A DNA stretch of 64,000 nt. Source: a virus. Positions 15,981 through 23,301 of the stretch are shown piece by piece. The notes beneath the pieces are model-generated. The model was not told where the DNA came from. It did not search any database and saw nothing but the letters and a program-made list of their open reading frames with translations. How positions within the stretch are numbered: the first letter of the stretch is position 1; the number at the start of each line of letters is the position of its first letter. The stretch spans positions 62,001 through 126,000 of IMG/VR virus record IMGVR_UViG_3300047409_000574. One strand, written 5' to 3'. Made by a program: the position numbers and the translations under genes.

Positions 15981-16242
15981 CGAGACCCGGCTGGCCGGGC
16001 TGCACTTTGCGGCCTCGTTGCGCGGTGCGACCGACCGGGAGACCTCGCTGTCGTGGATGGCTGATCGTGGTTACATCGCCTGGGACGACGATCTGGCGTT
16101 GTTCGCGTTGACCGAGAAGGGGCGGGTGCGCGCTGACGCGCTGGCCGCCGTGTTGTCGGACGGCCGCTCGCACAGTCGGCTGCCGTTGGTGGTGCTGCTG
16201 GCCGTCGGTGGGCTGGTCACGGTCAGGATGTTCCGCCGGTAA
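15967..16242 (+). CDS. Winged-helix-like protein with C-terminal hydrophobic helix
   Basis: 91 residues read from TTG 15967 (TTG 15970 equally possible). 'WMADRGYIAWDDDLALFALT' followed by 'EKGRVRADALAAVL' resembles the recognition helix and wing of small HTH proteins. A hydrophobic segment ('LPLVVLLAVGGLVTV') close to the C-terminus may anchor it in the membrane. A membrane-bound DNA-binding role is speculative. Confidence 0.7.
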   Translation: MLTTDETRLAGLHFAASLRGATDRETSLSWMADRGYIAWDDDLALFALTEKGRVRADALAAVLSDGRSHSRLPLVVLLAVGGLVTVRMFRR

Positions 16243-16252
16243 GCTGCGGGAG

Positions 16253-16471
16253 GTGCGGATCGTCGCCGAGACCGTGAGTGGCCGGTTCACCCTTGTGGAG
16301 ATGGACGGTGGCGCGGGTCGGGTGGTGAACCGGGAGACGCACGGCTACGTGCTGGCCCCGGCGGTCGAGTCGGTGCTCGCCCGCGGCGGCTGGGTGGCCT
16401 ACACCGGGACGGACGCGGAGGGCGAGGCGCGCAAGCTGATGGACGCCGCGTGGCTGGAGCGGGTCGCGTGA
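16253..16471 (+). CDS. Small protein, unknown function
   Basis: 72 residues from GTG 16253, with GCGGGAGG just upstream as ribosome-binding site. Beta-rich start 'RIVAETVSGRFTLVEMDGG' and a helical end. Overlaps the following large gene by four bases (GTGA). Confidence 0.7.
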   Translation: MRIVAETVSGRFTLVEMDGGAGRVVNRETHGYVLAPAVESVLARGGWVAYTGTDAEGEARKLMDAAWLERVA

Positions 16472-18468
16472 GCACGACCGCGGCACCTTTGACGTTCGAC
16501 GCGTGGGAGGAGATGCGGGTCGAGATCGAGGAGGTCGCCGCCGACGGCACCCAGACCGCGGAGGAGCGGGCCGCCCGGCTGAACGAGTTCAAGCTCGACC
16601 TGACTGAGATGCTGGGGGTGGTCGCGACCTACATCGGGGATGCGCAGACGGAGGCGTCTGGTCGTACGAGGGAGGAGCAGTTGGCGGTCGAGCGGCTGCG
16701 CGAGAGTGCCGACATTCGCGCTGAGTTGCTGGAGCGCGGGGTGGCGACCGAGGAGGCGCTCGACGATGCGCTGATGCTTTCGCATGAGGCGATCGACCAG
16801 CTTGTCGAGGACGGCATGCTGGAGGAAACGGCGATGCACGTGGCCGGGTTCATGCGCAAGTTCGAGGAGGGTAGGCATCCGCGCGGGCGGGGCGGCAAGT
16901 GGATCGACGTGCTCGGCAAGATCACGAAGCTCAAGGAGGGCGACTCGCACTCGGCCGGGATGGGGGTGCGTGCGAAGAACATGGGCGGCACGATCCATGT
17001 GCAGCGGCACGGCAAGACGTTGTCGAAGCACACGAACCGGGAGAGCGCGGCGCGGGCGCTGCTGGCGGCGGCCGAGACCGCCCCGCCGAAGCGTCGCCGC
17101 GAACCGGTCGCGAGCGCCGAACATTGGAAGGGCGGCACGCATGTGTCGGTGACGGGCGGCCAGCACAAGGGCAAGTCCGGTGAGGTGGTCACCCATCATG
17201 CGTCTACCGGCGAGGCGACGGTGGACTTCGGCACCCATGTCGGGGTTGTGAAGCAGGAGCATCTGCGCCAGGACAGAGCACCGGGCGCGGGTGGCGCGGA
17301 GCGTGCGGCGGAGGATACGAAGATCGCATCGCGCGCGGCCGAGCAGGAGCTTTCGCCGGAGGAGAAGAAGGCGCTGTACGACGAGCGCAAGACTCGGCTG
17401 GAGACGCAGGCGGTGAAGGCGGTGAAGTCGGCGGCCGAGCGCGGGAAGCTCTCGGATGCGGAGTCTCATTTTTCTGAGACGGGTCGCGTCAGTCAGCGCA
17501 CGCTCGCGAACTATGTGGAGGAGGCTTCGACCTCGCCGCAGACGAGCGAGCTTTACTCGTCGATCAACGCTGCGACGGGTGAGCGCGTCTGGAACTCATC
17601 GCGCAAGGTGCTGCACGAGAGGATCATCACGGCGTACTTGAAGAAGCGGAAGATCGACCCGGAGACTGGCAAGTCGGTGCTCGACTACAGCCCCGACGCG
17701 GAGGACTTGCAGTCGCACCCGGATGGGCCGCGAGTTTTATTTTCTGGTGGGGGTTATGCGAGCGGAAAGGGCGGCGTGTTGAAGATTCTCGCGGCGCGCG
17801 GGGAGACGCCGCCGGACTCGTTCGTACTCGACCCGGATCAGATCAAGGCGGAGCTTCCCGAGTTTCAGGCGATGATCGGCACCGACCCGGAGGCGAACAT
17901 GCACGTCTACCGGGAGGCGTGGGCGATTGCGCAGGAGATTCAGGCGCGTGCGATGGAGAAGAAGCTGAACATCACGGTCGATGGGATCAGCAACACCGCG
18001 CCGGAGGAGATGGGCCAGCGCGTCAAGGCGTTCACCGATCGCGGCTACAGCGCTCATGTTGTCTATGCGGACATTCCGACGGAGGAGGCTCTCAAGCGTG
18101 CCGCGAATCGTGCCGAGAACGCGAAGGAGGACTCCGACCGCAGGATGATCCCGGAGATCATCATGCGCTCCGTGCATCGCGATGTGGCGGCGACGGTTCC
18201 GGCACTACCTGGCTACTTGGACGAGCACGGGATTCCAGCGCACATCGAGGTGTGGAACAACGATCAGGGCAAGGACGAGCAGGGACAGTTCCGTCCGCCC
18301 CTCAAGTTTTTCGAGCACGCGTCGTCGTCGCATCCTGGAATTGCCGGTGTCGGGGACAAGGCTGGTGGCGAGCTACAGACCGGCAGCATCGTCCACGATC
18401 AGGGCTTGTGGGACGCGTTTAGGAATAAGGGTCACGAGTCGATCTCTCACGTCGAGGGAACGAATTAG
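16468..18468 (+). CDS. Polyvalent-type protein: KOW-like domain fused to a zeta-toxin-like kinase
   Basis: 666 residues from GTG 16468. An N-terminal helical part leads to the tag 'RHPRGRGGKWIDVLGKI' (His codon 16876). A KOW-like segment follows ('HVSVTGGQHKGKSGEVV', near 17140). From about 17730 there is a P-loop kinase of the zeta-toxin type: Walker A 'GGGYASGKGG' (17746-17775), 'VLDPDQIKAELPEF', 'ITVDGISNTAPEEMG' and a basic lid 'RMIPEIIMRSVHRDVA'. Zeta toxins phosphorylate UDP-sugars or related metabolites and poison cell-wall synthesis; no epsilon antitoxin is seen. A GDKAGGE spacer occurs near the end. The Walker region is locally AT-rich (GAGTTTTATTTTCTGG), which hints at separate origin of this module. 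Confidence 0.86.
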   Translation: MSTTAAPLTFDAWEEMRVEIEEVAADGTQTAEERAARLNEFKLDLTEMLGVVATYIGDAQTEASGRTREEQLAVERLRESADIRAELLERGVATEEALDDALMLSHEAIDQLVEDGMLEETAMHVAGFMRKFEEGRHPRGRGGKWIDVLGKITKLKEGDSHSAGMGVRAKNMGGTIHVQRHGKTLSKHTNRESAARALLAAAETAPPKRRREPVASAEHWKGGTHVSVTGGQHKGKSGEVVTHHASTGEATVDFGTHVGVVKQEHLRQDRAPGAGGAERAAEDTKIASRAAEQELSPEEKKALYDERKTRLETQAVKAVKSAAERGKLSDAESHFSETGRVSQRTLANYVEEASTSPQTSELYSSINAATGERVWNSSRKVLHERIITAYLKKRKIDPETGKSVLDYSPDAEDLQSHPDGPRVLFSGGGYASGKGGVLKILAARGETPPDSFVLDPDQIKAELPEFQAMIGTDPEANMHVYREAWAIAQEIQARAMEKKLNITVDGISNTAPEEMGQRVKAFTDRGYSAHVVYADIPTEEALKRAANRAENAKEDSDRRMIPEIIMRSVHRDVAATVPALPGYLDEHGIPAHIEVWNNDQGKDEQGQFRPPLKFFEHASSSHPGIAGVGDKAGGELQTGSIVHDQGLWDAFRNKGHESISHVEGTN

Positions 18469-18501
18469 GAACCGCTGCTTGCTTGTCACGGTAAGTAGGG
18501 T

Positions 18502-18717
18502 GTGCGCGTGGACTCGACCAAGACCAAGCGCGAAATAGCGACCGACCTCCTGCGTGATCTGTTTCGGGATCGAACGCGGATCGAGATTGCCGAAGCCGTC
18601 AAGCGCGGCGCGGCGCTCGGGGTCAGTCGGCGCACGCTGCTTCGCGCGGGGAGCGAGCTAGGGGTGCGCGAGGTGCACAACGGGCCGTTCCCGGCGTTCT
18701 GGCAACTCGACGGGTGA
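18502..18717 (+). CDS. Small HTH protein like the C-terminal domain of phage helicase/primases
   Basis: 71 residues from GTG 18502 (GTG 18508 also possible). 'AAALGVSRRTLLRAGSELGV' and 'FPAFWQL' match the winged helix found at the C-terminus of RepA/primase-type ATPases, here as a stand-alone protein. A TAGGGT hexamer (18497-18502) could serve as a -10 only if translation starts further downstream, so that site is doubtful. Role in replication initiation or regulation is inferred. Confidence 0.72.
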   Translation: MRVDSTKTKREIATDLLRDLFRDRTRIEIAEAVKRGAALGVSRRTLLRAGSELGVREVHNGPFPAFWQLDG

Positions 18718-19187
18718 GCGCGTTCGAGATTTACACGGACGGCTGTTGCGCGCCGTCCAACCCTGGCCCCGGCGGCTATGCGGCGGTGATCTTGTCGGAG
18801 GCGTTCGCTGATGGCTCGTGGATCGTCAGCGGCGGTGAGCCGGACACGACAAACAATCGGATGGAGCTTCGGGCGGCGATCGAAAGTCTCTGCGCAATAC
18901 CTGGTGCGAGCACCGTCAGGATCATCACGGACAGCAAGTACGTTCGGGATGGGTTCACGAAGTGGCTGCCCAAATGGAAGCAGCGGGGCTGGCGCACGGC
19001 GTCGAAGGAGCCGGTGAAGAATGTCGATCTGTGGAAGGCGCTCGATGTAGCTGTGGCGCGGCACGCCGAGGTCGGGTTCTTCTGGATGCGCGGCCACCTG
19101 GGCAATCGTTGGAACGAGCGCGCAGATGAGGTCGCTGCTCTGGAGGCAGAGAAGTGGCTCGACGTTCCGGCCTGGAGTGCGGGTTGA
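18714..19187 (+). CDS. rnhA: Ribonuclease HI
   Basis: 157 residues, standard RNase HI length. Active-site acidic residues are in place: Asp9 ('IYTDG'), Glu51 ('NRMELRA'), Asp73 ('ITDSKYV') and Asp138 ('NERADEVA'), with the 'RGHLGNRWNE' His loop at 126-135 and the basic handle region 'KWLPKWKQRGWRTASKEPVK'. It cleaves RNA in RNA:DNA hybrids, removing primers or R-loops during phage replication. GTG 18714 overlaps the preceding stop. Confidence 0.96.
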   Translation: MSAFEIYTDGCCAPSNPGPGGYAAVILSEAFADGSWIVSGGEPDTTNNRMELRAAIESLCAIPGASTVRIITDSKYVRDGFTKWLPKWKQRGWRTASKEPVKNVDLWKALDVAVARHAEVGFFWMRGHLGNRWNERADEVAALEAEKWLDVPAWSAG

Positions 19188-19205
19188 GCGTGCGATACTT
19201 CACCC

Positions 19206-19577
19206 GTGGCTGACGAGCCGATGAAGCCGAAGGACGACATGACACCGCCGCCCGAGGCTGATGCGCCGACTGATGCGAAGCCAACCGACGCGAAGCCGAG
19301 CACGGTCTCCCCGGCGGGGATGACCGAGGCCGAGATTAGGGCCGCAGGCTTGGCTGTCGATGTTCCCTTTGAGAGTGGTAGCGCGACGCCGGAGCGGCTC
19401 AAGTATTCGAGCAACGCGGGGCAGGAGTGGACGCCACCGGCGGGCTGGCCGCCGGAGACCGGTGCGGTGCCGGATGAGGGGAGCGCGGCGGCGGTTGATC
19501 CGCCAGCACCGCCGGGGCCGGAGGTGCCGCCGGAGACTTCGCCTGCGCCCGGCCCGCCGGTGCCGCCTGCGTCGTGA
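19206..19577 (+). CDS. Pro/Ala-rich low-complexity protein
   Basis: 123 residues from GTG 19206. More than a quarter is Pro, with 'PPAPPGPEVPPETSPAPGPP' at the C-terminus, and a short ordered part ('MTEAEIRAAGLAVDVPFESG'). TGCGATACT (19191-19199), an extended -10, lies so close that the mRNA may be leaderless. It could be an extended linker or structural spacer protein; no family identified. Confidence 0.72.
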   Translation: MADEPMKPKDDMTPPPEADAPTDAKPTDAKPSTVSPAGMTEAEIRAAGLAVDVPFESGSATPERLKYSSNAGQEWTPPAGWPPETGAVPDEGSAAAVDPPAPPGPEVPPETSPAPGPPVPPAS

Positions 19578-19813
19578 GCAACGCGCTCAACCTGACGTGT
19601 CTGCCGAACGACCAGCTACGCCGTCAGGGCGCTTCGATCCTTCGAGTCGTTGCGGAGGTTCGTGACTTCGTCGAGGGCGAGGATGTGCCGGAGTCGCTCG
19701 TGCGCGATCTAGTGGAGATGGAGCGGGCAGGTCGGTGGCTGGTCAACGCGACTTCGATCAACCTTACGCGCGGGATTCCGGCAGTCGGCCTGACGGTGCC
19801 GCCCGTCAAGTAG
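19574..19813 (+). CDS. Small helical protein, unknown function
   Basis: 79 residues, GTG in a GTGA overlap. 'LRRQGASILRVVAEVRDFVE' and 'LVRDLVEMERAGRWLV' are helical; the rest is non-descript. No domain recognised. Confidence 0.75.
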   Translation: MSNALNLTCLPNDQLRRQGASILRVVAEVRDFVEGEDVPESLVRDLVEMERAGRWLVNATSINLTRGIPAVGLTVPPVK

Positions 19814-19814
19814 C

Positions 19815-20132
19815 GTGCCGACCTGTCGTGTGTGTCCGGCCGAAATAATCTGGGCCATCTCGGACAACGGGAGGCGCATGCCGATCGACGCGGTGCCAGC
19901 CTCTCACGGCACGATCCTGTTGAAGCATGAGGGTGGGCCGGGGGAGCCGCCGCGCGCCCATGTGGTGTCGGTGGAGGAGCGGGAGAAGCTGCTGGCGGAG
20001 CACCGTTACCGGGTGGAGCATCTGGGGCATGCGGATACGCCGTTCGTGCTGTTTGTGCCTCATCACTTGACTTGCGCGAAGGTTGCGGCGGTGCGGGCGG
20101 GGGCGTTGAAAGGCCAGGAGCCTTTGTTCTAG
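19815..20132 (+). CDS. Phage zinc-finger-like protein
   Basis: 105 residues, GTG 19815. 'TCRVCPAEIIWAISDNGRRM' followed by 'PIDAVPASHG' is a pattern I recognise from many actinophage small proteins (CxxC, an aromatic turn, then RMPxD). The second pair of metal ligands is less clear (His and a late Cys). Function unknown. A promoter cassette begins just after its stop. Confidence 0.78.
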   Translation: MPTCRVCPAEIIWAISDNGRRMPIDAVPASHGTILLKHEGGPGEPPRAHVVSVEEREKLLAEHRYRVEHLGHADTPFVLFVPHHLTCAKVAAVRAGALKGQEPLF

Positions 20133-20147
20133 CGAGAGCCATCATTG

Positions 20148-20206
20148 TTTGCTACACTGAGGGCGACCCGCCAGACCAGCGGGAAGTGTGTAGACCACGG
20201 AGGTAG
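20148..20206 (+). promoter_or_regulatory. Promoter-hairpin-RBS cassette, copy A
   Basis: Short-spacing form: TTTGCTACACTG (20148-20159) is an extended -10. The leader has stem CCCGC (20167-20171) / GCGGG (20179-20183) with loop CAGACCA, then GTGTGTAGACC (20186-20196) and ribosome-binding site GGAGGTAG (20199-20206). Drives the gene at 20210. Confidence 0.8.
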
Positions 20207-20209
20207 CGA

Positions 20210-20491
20210 ATGGCTCGGAGGGAATCGAACATCATGTCGGCCCAGGCGGCTCGCGCCCAGGCCAACCGGCTTGCTGCGCGCAACGCGCCGCATGCGCCGT
20301 GGGTGAAGTACGAGACGCTGCTCGGAATCGTCGATCGTGAGTGCGAGAAGCTCGGCCGCCGCTGGTACGGCGTCCCGAGCGCGTACGCGGCAATCAAGGA
20401 GATCGAGGCGGCCGACCCGGAGACGCGCAAGCTCGCCCGCCGGATGATGCTTGACCGGCTCGACGCGTTCCCGTTGCGGAAGGAGGCGTAG
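20210..20491 (+). CDS. Small basic helical protein, first gene behind cassette A
   Basis: 93 residues, ATG with an ideal GGAGGTAG ribosome-binding site. Helical and basic ('SAQAARAQANRLAARN', 'CEKLGRRWYGVPSAYAAIKE'). Being first behind a strong promoter cassette it is probably well expressed. No domain recognised; a small nucleic-acid-binding role is possible from its charge. Confidence 0.8.
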   Translation: MARRESNIMSAQAARAQANRLAARNAPHAPWVKYETLLGIVDRECEKLGRRWYGVPSAYAAIKEIEAADPETRKLARRMMLDRLDAFPLRKEA

Positions 20492-20493
20492 TC

Positions 20494-21048
20494 ATGGCTG
20501 CTGCGACGAAGGAAGAACTGCTCGCCGACGTGGACGTGACGAAGCTGCCGGTGCGGCGTGTCGCGCCGGAGATGCTGACCGATGAGCCGCTTGCGGAGAT
20601 CGCGGTCGGCGACCTGGTCGTGATGCACTCGCGCAACGCGCTGCGTGTCGCGCAGGTGCTCACGGTGACGCCGAAGCGGGTGATGGTCGCCTACACGACC
20701 GAGGGCGCTTGGACGGCGGCGCGGAAGATCGCGGAGATGTATCTGACGCCCGGCTATGTCGAGCGGCTCGTGGGGCAGGCGCGCAGGACGGCGGGAAGCA
20801 ACTACGACTGGTTCGTCGCGCAGTCGAAGCCGGAGACGGCGAGCTACAACCCGAGCGAGGCGGACATGGCGCGCAATCGCGCACGGGTCGAGCGGGAGAC
20901 GCGCGAGGAGCACATCGAGCGGACGGTTCGCGAGGCGCGCGAGGGTGCGGAGGCGAAGGTCGCCGAAGCGAAGCTGGGCTGCGAGCAGTACGTGACGGTG
21001 ACGACGAAGTCGGTCAAGCGCTCCGACGTGTACGGGTTGAAGTCGTGA
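20494..21048 (+). CDS. Protein of unknown function with small barrel and helical tail
   Basis: 184 residues, ATG two bases after the upstream stop. 'AEIAVGDLVVMHSRNALRVA' and 'VTPKRVMVAYTTEGA' look like a beta-barrel; residues about 120-165 are a charged helix ('ARNRARVERETREEHIERTV'). It may bind nucleic acid. No family assigned. Confidence 0.78.
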   Translation: MAAATKEELLADVDVTKLPVRRVAPEMLTDEPLAEIAVGDLVVMHSRNALRVAQVLTVTPKRVMVAYTTEGAWTAARKIAEMYLTPGYVERLVGQARRTAGSNYDWFVAQSKPETASYNPSEADMARNRARVERETREEHIERTVREAREGAEAKVAEAKLGCEQYVTVTTKSVKRSDVYGLKS

Positions 21049-21479
21049 AGCGCAGGCCGGTGCCGCGCGAGTGGCGGGAGGATCATCACGACCTCACGTT
21101 GGACTCGCGGCGGCGATACGCGGGTCGTGATGGGTCGCGGCTCGCCAATCGTGCGGGTGGCGTTTGCTCGTGTGGGGAGCGCTTCGGTTTGAGGGCCGAC
21201 CCGCCGCGCCACAACATGGACGGTGGCGACGTGCGCGAGGCGTACAACGATCACGTCGAGGCGGCCTACTACGCGGAAGCTGACGCGGCGGCGGCGCAGG
21301 CGAAGCGCCGGTACAAGATCGGTGTCGCGACGACCCACCACGATGTGGTCGAGGTCGAGGCAAGCACCGGCGATGAGGCGGTCGAGATTGCACGCGCGAT
21401 GAACGCGCACGGCGAGGTGCCGCAGTCGCTTGGGATGACCGAGGTCACCTACCACGTGCTTGAGCCGGTGCAGTCGTGA
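21045..21479 (+). CDS. Protein of unknown function, Cys pair
   Basis: 144 residues from GTG 21045 (GTGA overlap). A basic start ('MKRRPVPREWREDHHDL'), 'GGVCSCGERFGL' with a CxC pair, a charged helix and a final domain 'GVATTHHDVVEVEASTGDEA' with an alpha/beta rhythm. No enzyme motif visible. Confidence 0.75.
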   Translation: MKRRPVPREWREDHHDLTLDSRRRYAGRDGSRLANRAGGVCSCGERFGLRADPPRHNMDGGDVREAYNDHVEAAYYAEADAAAAQAKRRYKIGVATTHHDVVEVEASTGDEAVEIARAMNAHGEVPQSLGMTEVTYHVLEPVQS

Positions 21480-21622
21480 TGCGCGCCGTGACGGTTGCGC
21501 TCGCCGCTCACCGCTATGGCGAGTTGGAGAAGGCGATCCAACGGGAGACCGACCCGGCGAGGCGCGCCGAGCTTGTACGTGACCTGAACCGCATCGACAG
21601 GATGAGACGGAGGGCGACATGA
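21479..21622 (+). CDS. Small helical protein, 47 residues
   Basis: ATG overlaps the previous stop (TGATG) and the stop overlaps the next ATG (ATGA). Sequence is one long basic helix ('ELEKAIQRETDPARRAELVR'). The two tight junctions make it a credible gene despite its size. Confidence 0.6.
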   Translation: MRAVTVALAAHRYGELEKAIQRETDPARRAELVRDLNRIDRMRRRAT

Positions 21623-22002
21623 AGTACGGGGCTGAGCTTGAGGAGGAGATCGTCGTGTTCCTGGGGCATGACGCGTCGCCCGAGGAACCGTTGATGCTCG
21701 GCTCGATCCAGAGCTTCTTCGCCTGGCGGCCGAGCGAGTCTCTGGCGGTCGAGCAGGCGCTCACCCGCCTGGTCAAGAAGGGTCAGGTGGTCGAGACGCG
21801 TGACGAGAACAATCTGCGCTGCTATTACGTGGCGGTGCCGACTGCTGGGCTGAGGCGTTCGCTGGCGGACGCGAGCTACGTGCTCGACTGGTTGCGCGCT
21901 CGCGAGTCGCCCGAGAACATCATCGGGTTGCAGGAGCGGGTCGTGCGGACGCTCGGCGGCGAGGGGCAGGCCCGTGAGATCAGAGGGGCGGTGCCGTCGT
22001 GA
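21619..22002 (+). CDS. Winged-helix-like small protein
   Basis: 127 residues. 'SLAVEQALTRLVKKGQVVET' followed by 'NNLRCYYVAVP' looks like recognition helix and wing of a winged-helix DNA-binding domain, with a helical C-terminus. A transcriptional regulator is possible, but the conserved hydrophobic core could not be checked. Confidence 0.72.
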   Translation: MKYGAELEEEIVVFLGHDASPEEPLMLGSIQSFFAWRPSESLAVEQALTRLVKKGQVVETRDENNLRCYYVAVPTAGLRRSLADASYVLDWLRARESPENIIGLQERVVRTLGGEGQAREIRGAVPS

Positions 22003-22268
22003 TCGTCGTTGCGATCACGAGCCGCGAGTACGACGTGGCGACCAAGGCGCTCGACTCGTACAGCCCGGACGACGTTCGCGACCACGTGGCGCTCGCGAAG
22101 GTTCGCGTCAAGCTGGGCGACGCCAACGAGACCAAGAAGATTCGCTTCTCCAACAAGGAGGCAAATGTCTTGATGGATGCGCTCAACGAGTGCGACCCGT
22201 TCGACTCCGGCGAGGAGCAGACCGCCGGAGTTCTGAGCGAGAAGCTGACGGGCCGGGTGGCGTTGTGA
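21999..22268 (+). CDS. Small protein, unknown function
   Basis: 89 residues, GTG in GTGA overlap. Starts with a buried-looking strand ('IVVAITSREYDVA') and has an acidic end. 'KKIRFSNKEANVLMDALNEC' resembles a helix-loop-helix. No family recognised. Confidence 0.75.
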   Translation: MIVVAITSREYDVATKALDSYSPDDVRDHVALAKVRVKLGDANETKKIRFSNKEANVLMDALNECDPFDSGEEQTAGVLSEKLTGRVAL

Positions 22269-22462
22269 GCGAGCTACATGATCCGTTCCACGATCGCGAG
22301 CGCTTTTCGGTTGTGCGCGAACCGAGTCAGACTCGGATGGTCTACGCCGTGATCGACAAGCTGAACGGCAATCTTCGCTATTCGCGCCATCACTCATCCG
22401 TCGCAGCGCACAAGCAGGCGGATAGCTTGAACGAAGCGTATCGCGCGGAGCGGCGCGCATGA
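22265..22462 (+). CDS. Small protein, unknown function
   Basis: 65 residues from GTG 22265 (GTGA overlap). 'TRMVYAVIDKLNGNLRYSRH' suggests a beta-hairpin followed by a helix ending in basic residues. Ends in an ATGA overlap with the next gene. Confidence 0.68.
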   Translation: MSELHDPFHDRERFSVVREPSQTRMVYAVIDKLNGNLRYSRHHSSVAAHKQADSLNEAYRAERRA

Positions 22463-22833
22463 GCAAGCTGCTGACGAGGGGCGAGCAACTGGTCGGGCAT
22501 CCGCTGATGGCGGAGCGGGTGGCCGGGGTGCCGCACTACGTTCCGGGCCAGCACCAGGTGGCGATCACCAGCCCGGCGGTGTTGCGCGAGATGGGCATTG
22601 ACGACGGCGTGGAGCATCCGGCGGCGGAGATCACCTATGTCGATCAGATGGGCGAGGCGGTCATGGTGCTCGCGTCCAAGGATGACGACGGCTGGGAGCC
22701 GGTGATTGTGGGCCGGGCCGGGCATCAGGTGTTCCGGGGCTGGCGGGTGGTCGGCGTGGACGGGTTCGAGTTTGTGTTGAGCGAGAAGATGCTGGCGGCG
22801 CTGGAGCGCGCGGAGCAGGAGATGGCGACGTGA
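22459..22833 (+). CDS. Protein of unknown function
   Basis: 124 residues. Contains 'AVLREMGIDDGVEHPAAEIT' and a beta-rich centre ('AVMVLASKDDDGWEPVIVG'), ending in a helix 'KMLAALERAEQEMA'. Not recognised. Confidence 0.78.
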   Translation: MSKLLTRGEQLVGHPLMAERVAGVPHYVPGQHQVAITSPAVLREMGIDDGVEHPAAEITYVDQMGEAVMVLASKDDDGWEPVIVGRAGHQVFRGWRVVGVDGFEFVLSEKMLAALERAEQEMAT

Positions 22834-23090
22834 CGCTCGGCGACTGGAACAGGGTGCGCGGTGCTCGCGCGTGGTTCTACGGTCTCCGGGTTAGGGACTC
22901 CTCGAAGTCGCCCAACGTACTCACGTTCGCGGTGCATCGCGAGGCTGACGGGGTGACGCTTCGCGGCATCCGCGCGTCGGGTTACCGGACGACCACGCTC
23001 GCGCGCAAGATGAATGTGAGGGACTTGCCGGGCTATCAGTCGGCGGCGCTGGCGGCGATTCGCGAGTTCGAGGCGAACGAACGTGGCTAG
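22830..23090 (+). CDS. Small protein, unknown function
   Basis: 86 residues from GTG 22830 (GTGA overlap). Alternating strands and basic residues ('GARAWFYGLRVRDSSKS', 'LTFAVHREADGVTLRGI') and a helical tail. Function unknown. Confidence 0.75.
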   Translation: MTLGDWNRVRGARAWFYGLRVRDSSKSPNVLTFAVHREADGVTLRGIRASGYRTTTLARKMNVRDLPGYQSAALAAIREFEANERG

Positions 23091-23301
23091 GCGGGTCGGC
23101 CCGCGCGAGCGCCCGTGCTCGGATGGCGAGCTTGGGCATCCGATCGACCAGGTTTTCATCCACACCTGGCACGGCAACTACTCGGCGTTCAACGGCTACC
23201 GGTTCACGCCGTCGGACTACTCCGAACTCGGCTGTAGTCGGTGCGGTGTGTCGTGGCGGACGAACGCCGCCTACGTCGAGGAGTTGACGGCTCGTGTCTA
23301 G
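23083..23301 (+). CDS. Small zinc-ribbon-like protein
   Basis: 72 residues from GTG 23083. 'LGCSRCGVSW' provides a CxxC knuckle, and an earlier 'RPCSDGELGHP' may give the other ligands. 'HTWHGNYSAFNGYRFTPSDY' is aromatic. Overlaps the TopoVI-A-like gene by eight bases. Confidence 0.72.
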   Translation: MARRVGPRERPCSDGELGHPIDQVFIHTWHGNYSAFNGYRFTPSDYSELGCSRCGVSWRTNAAYVEELTARV

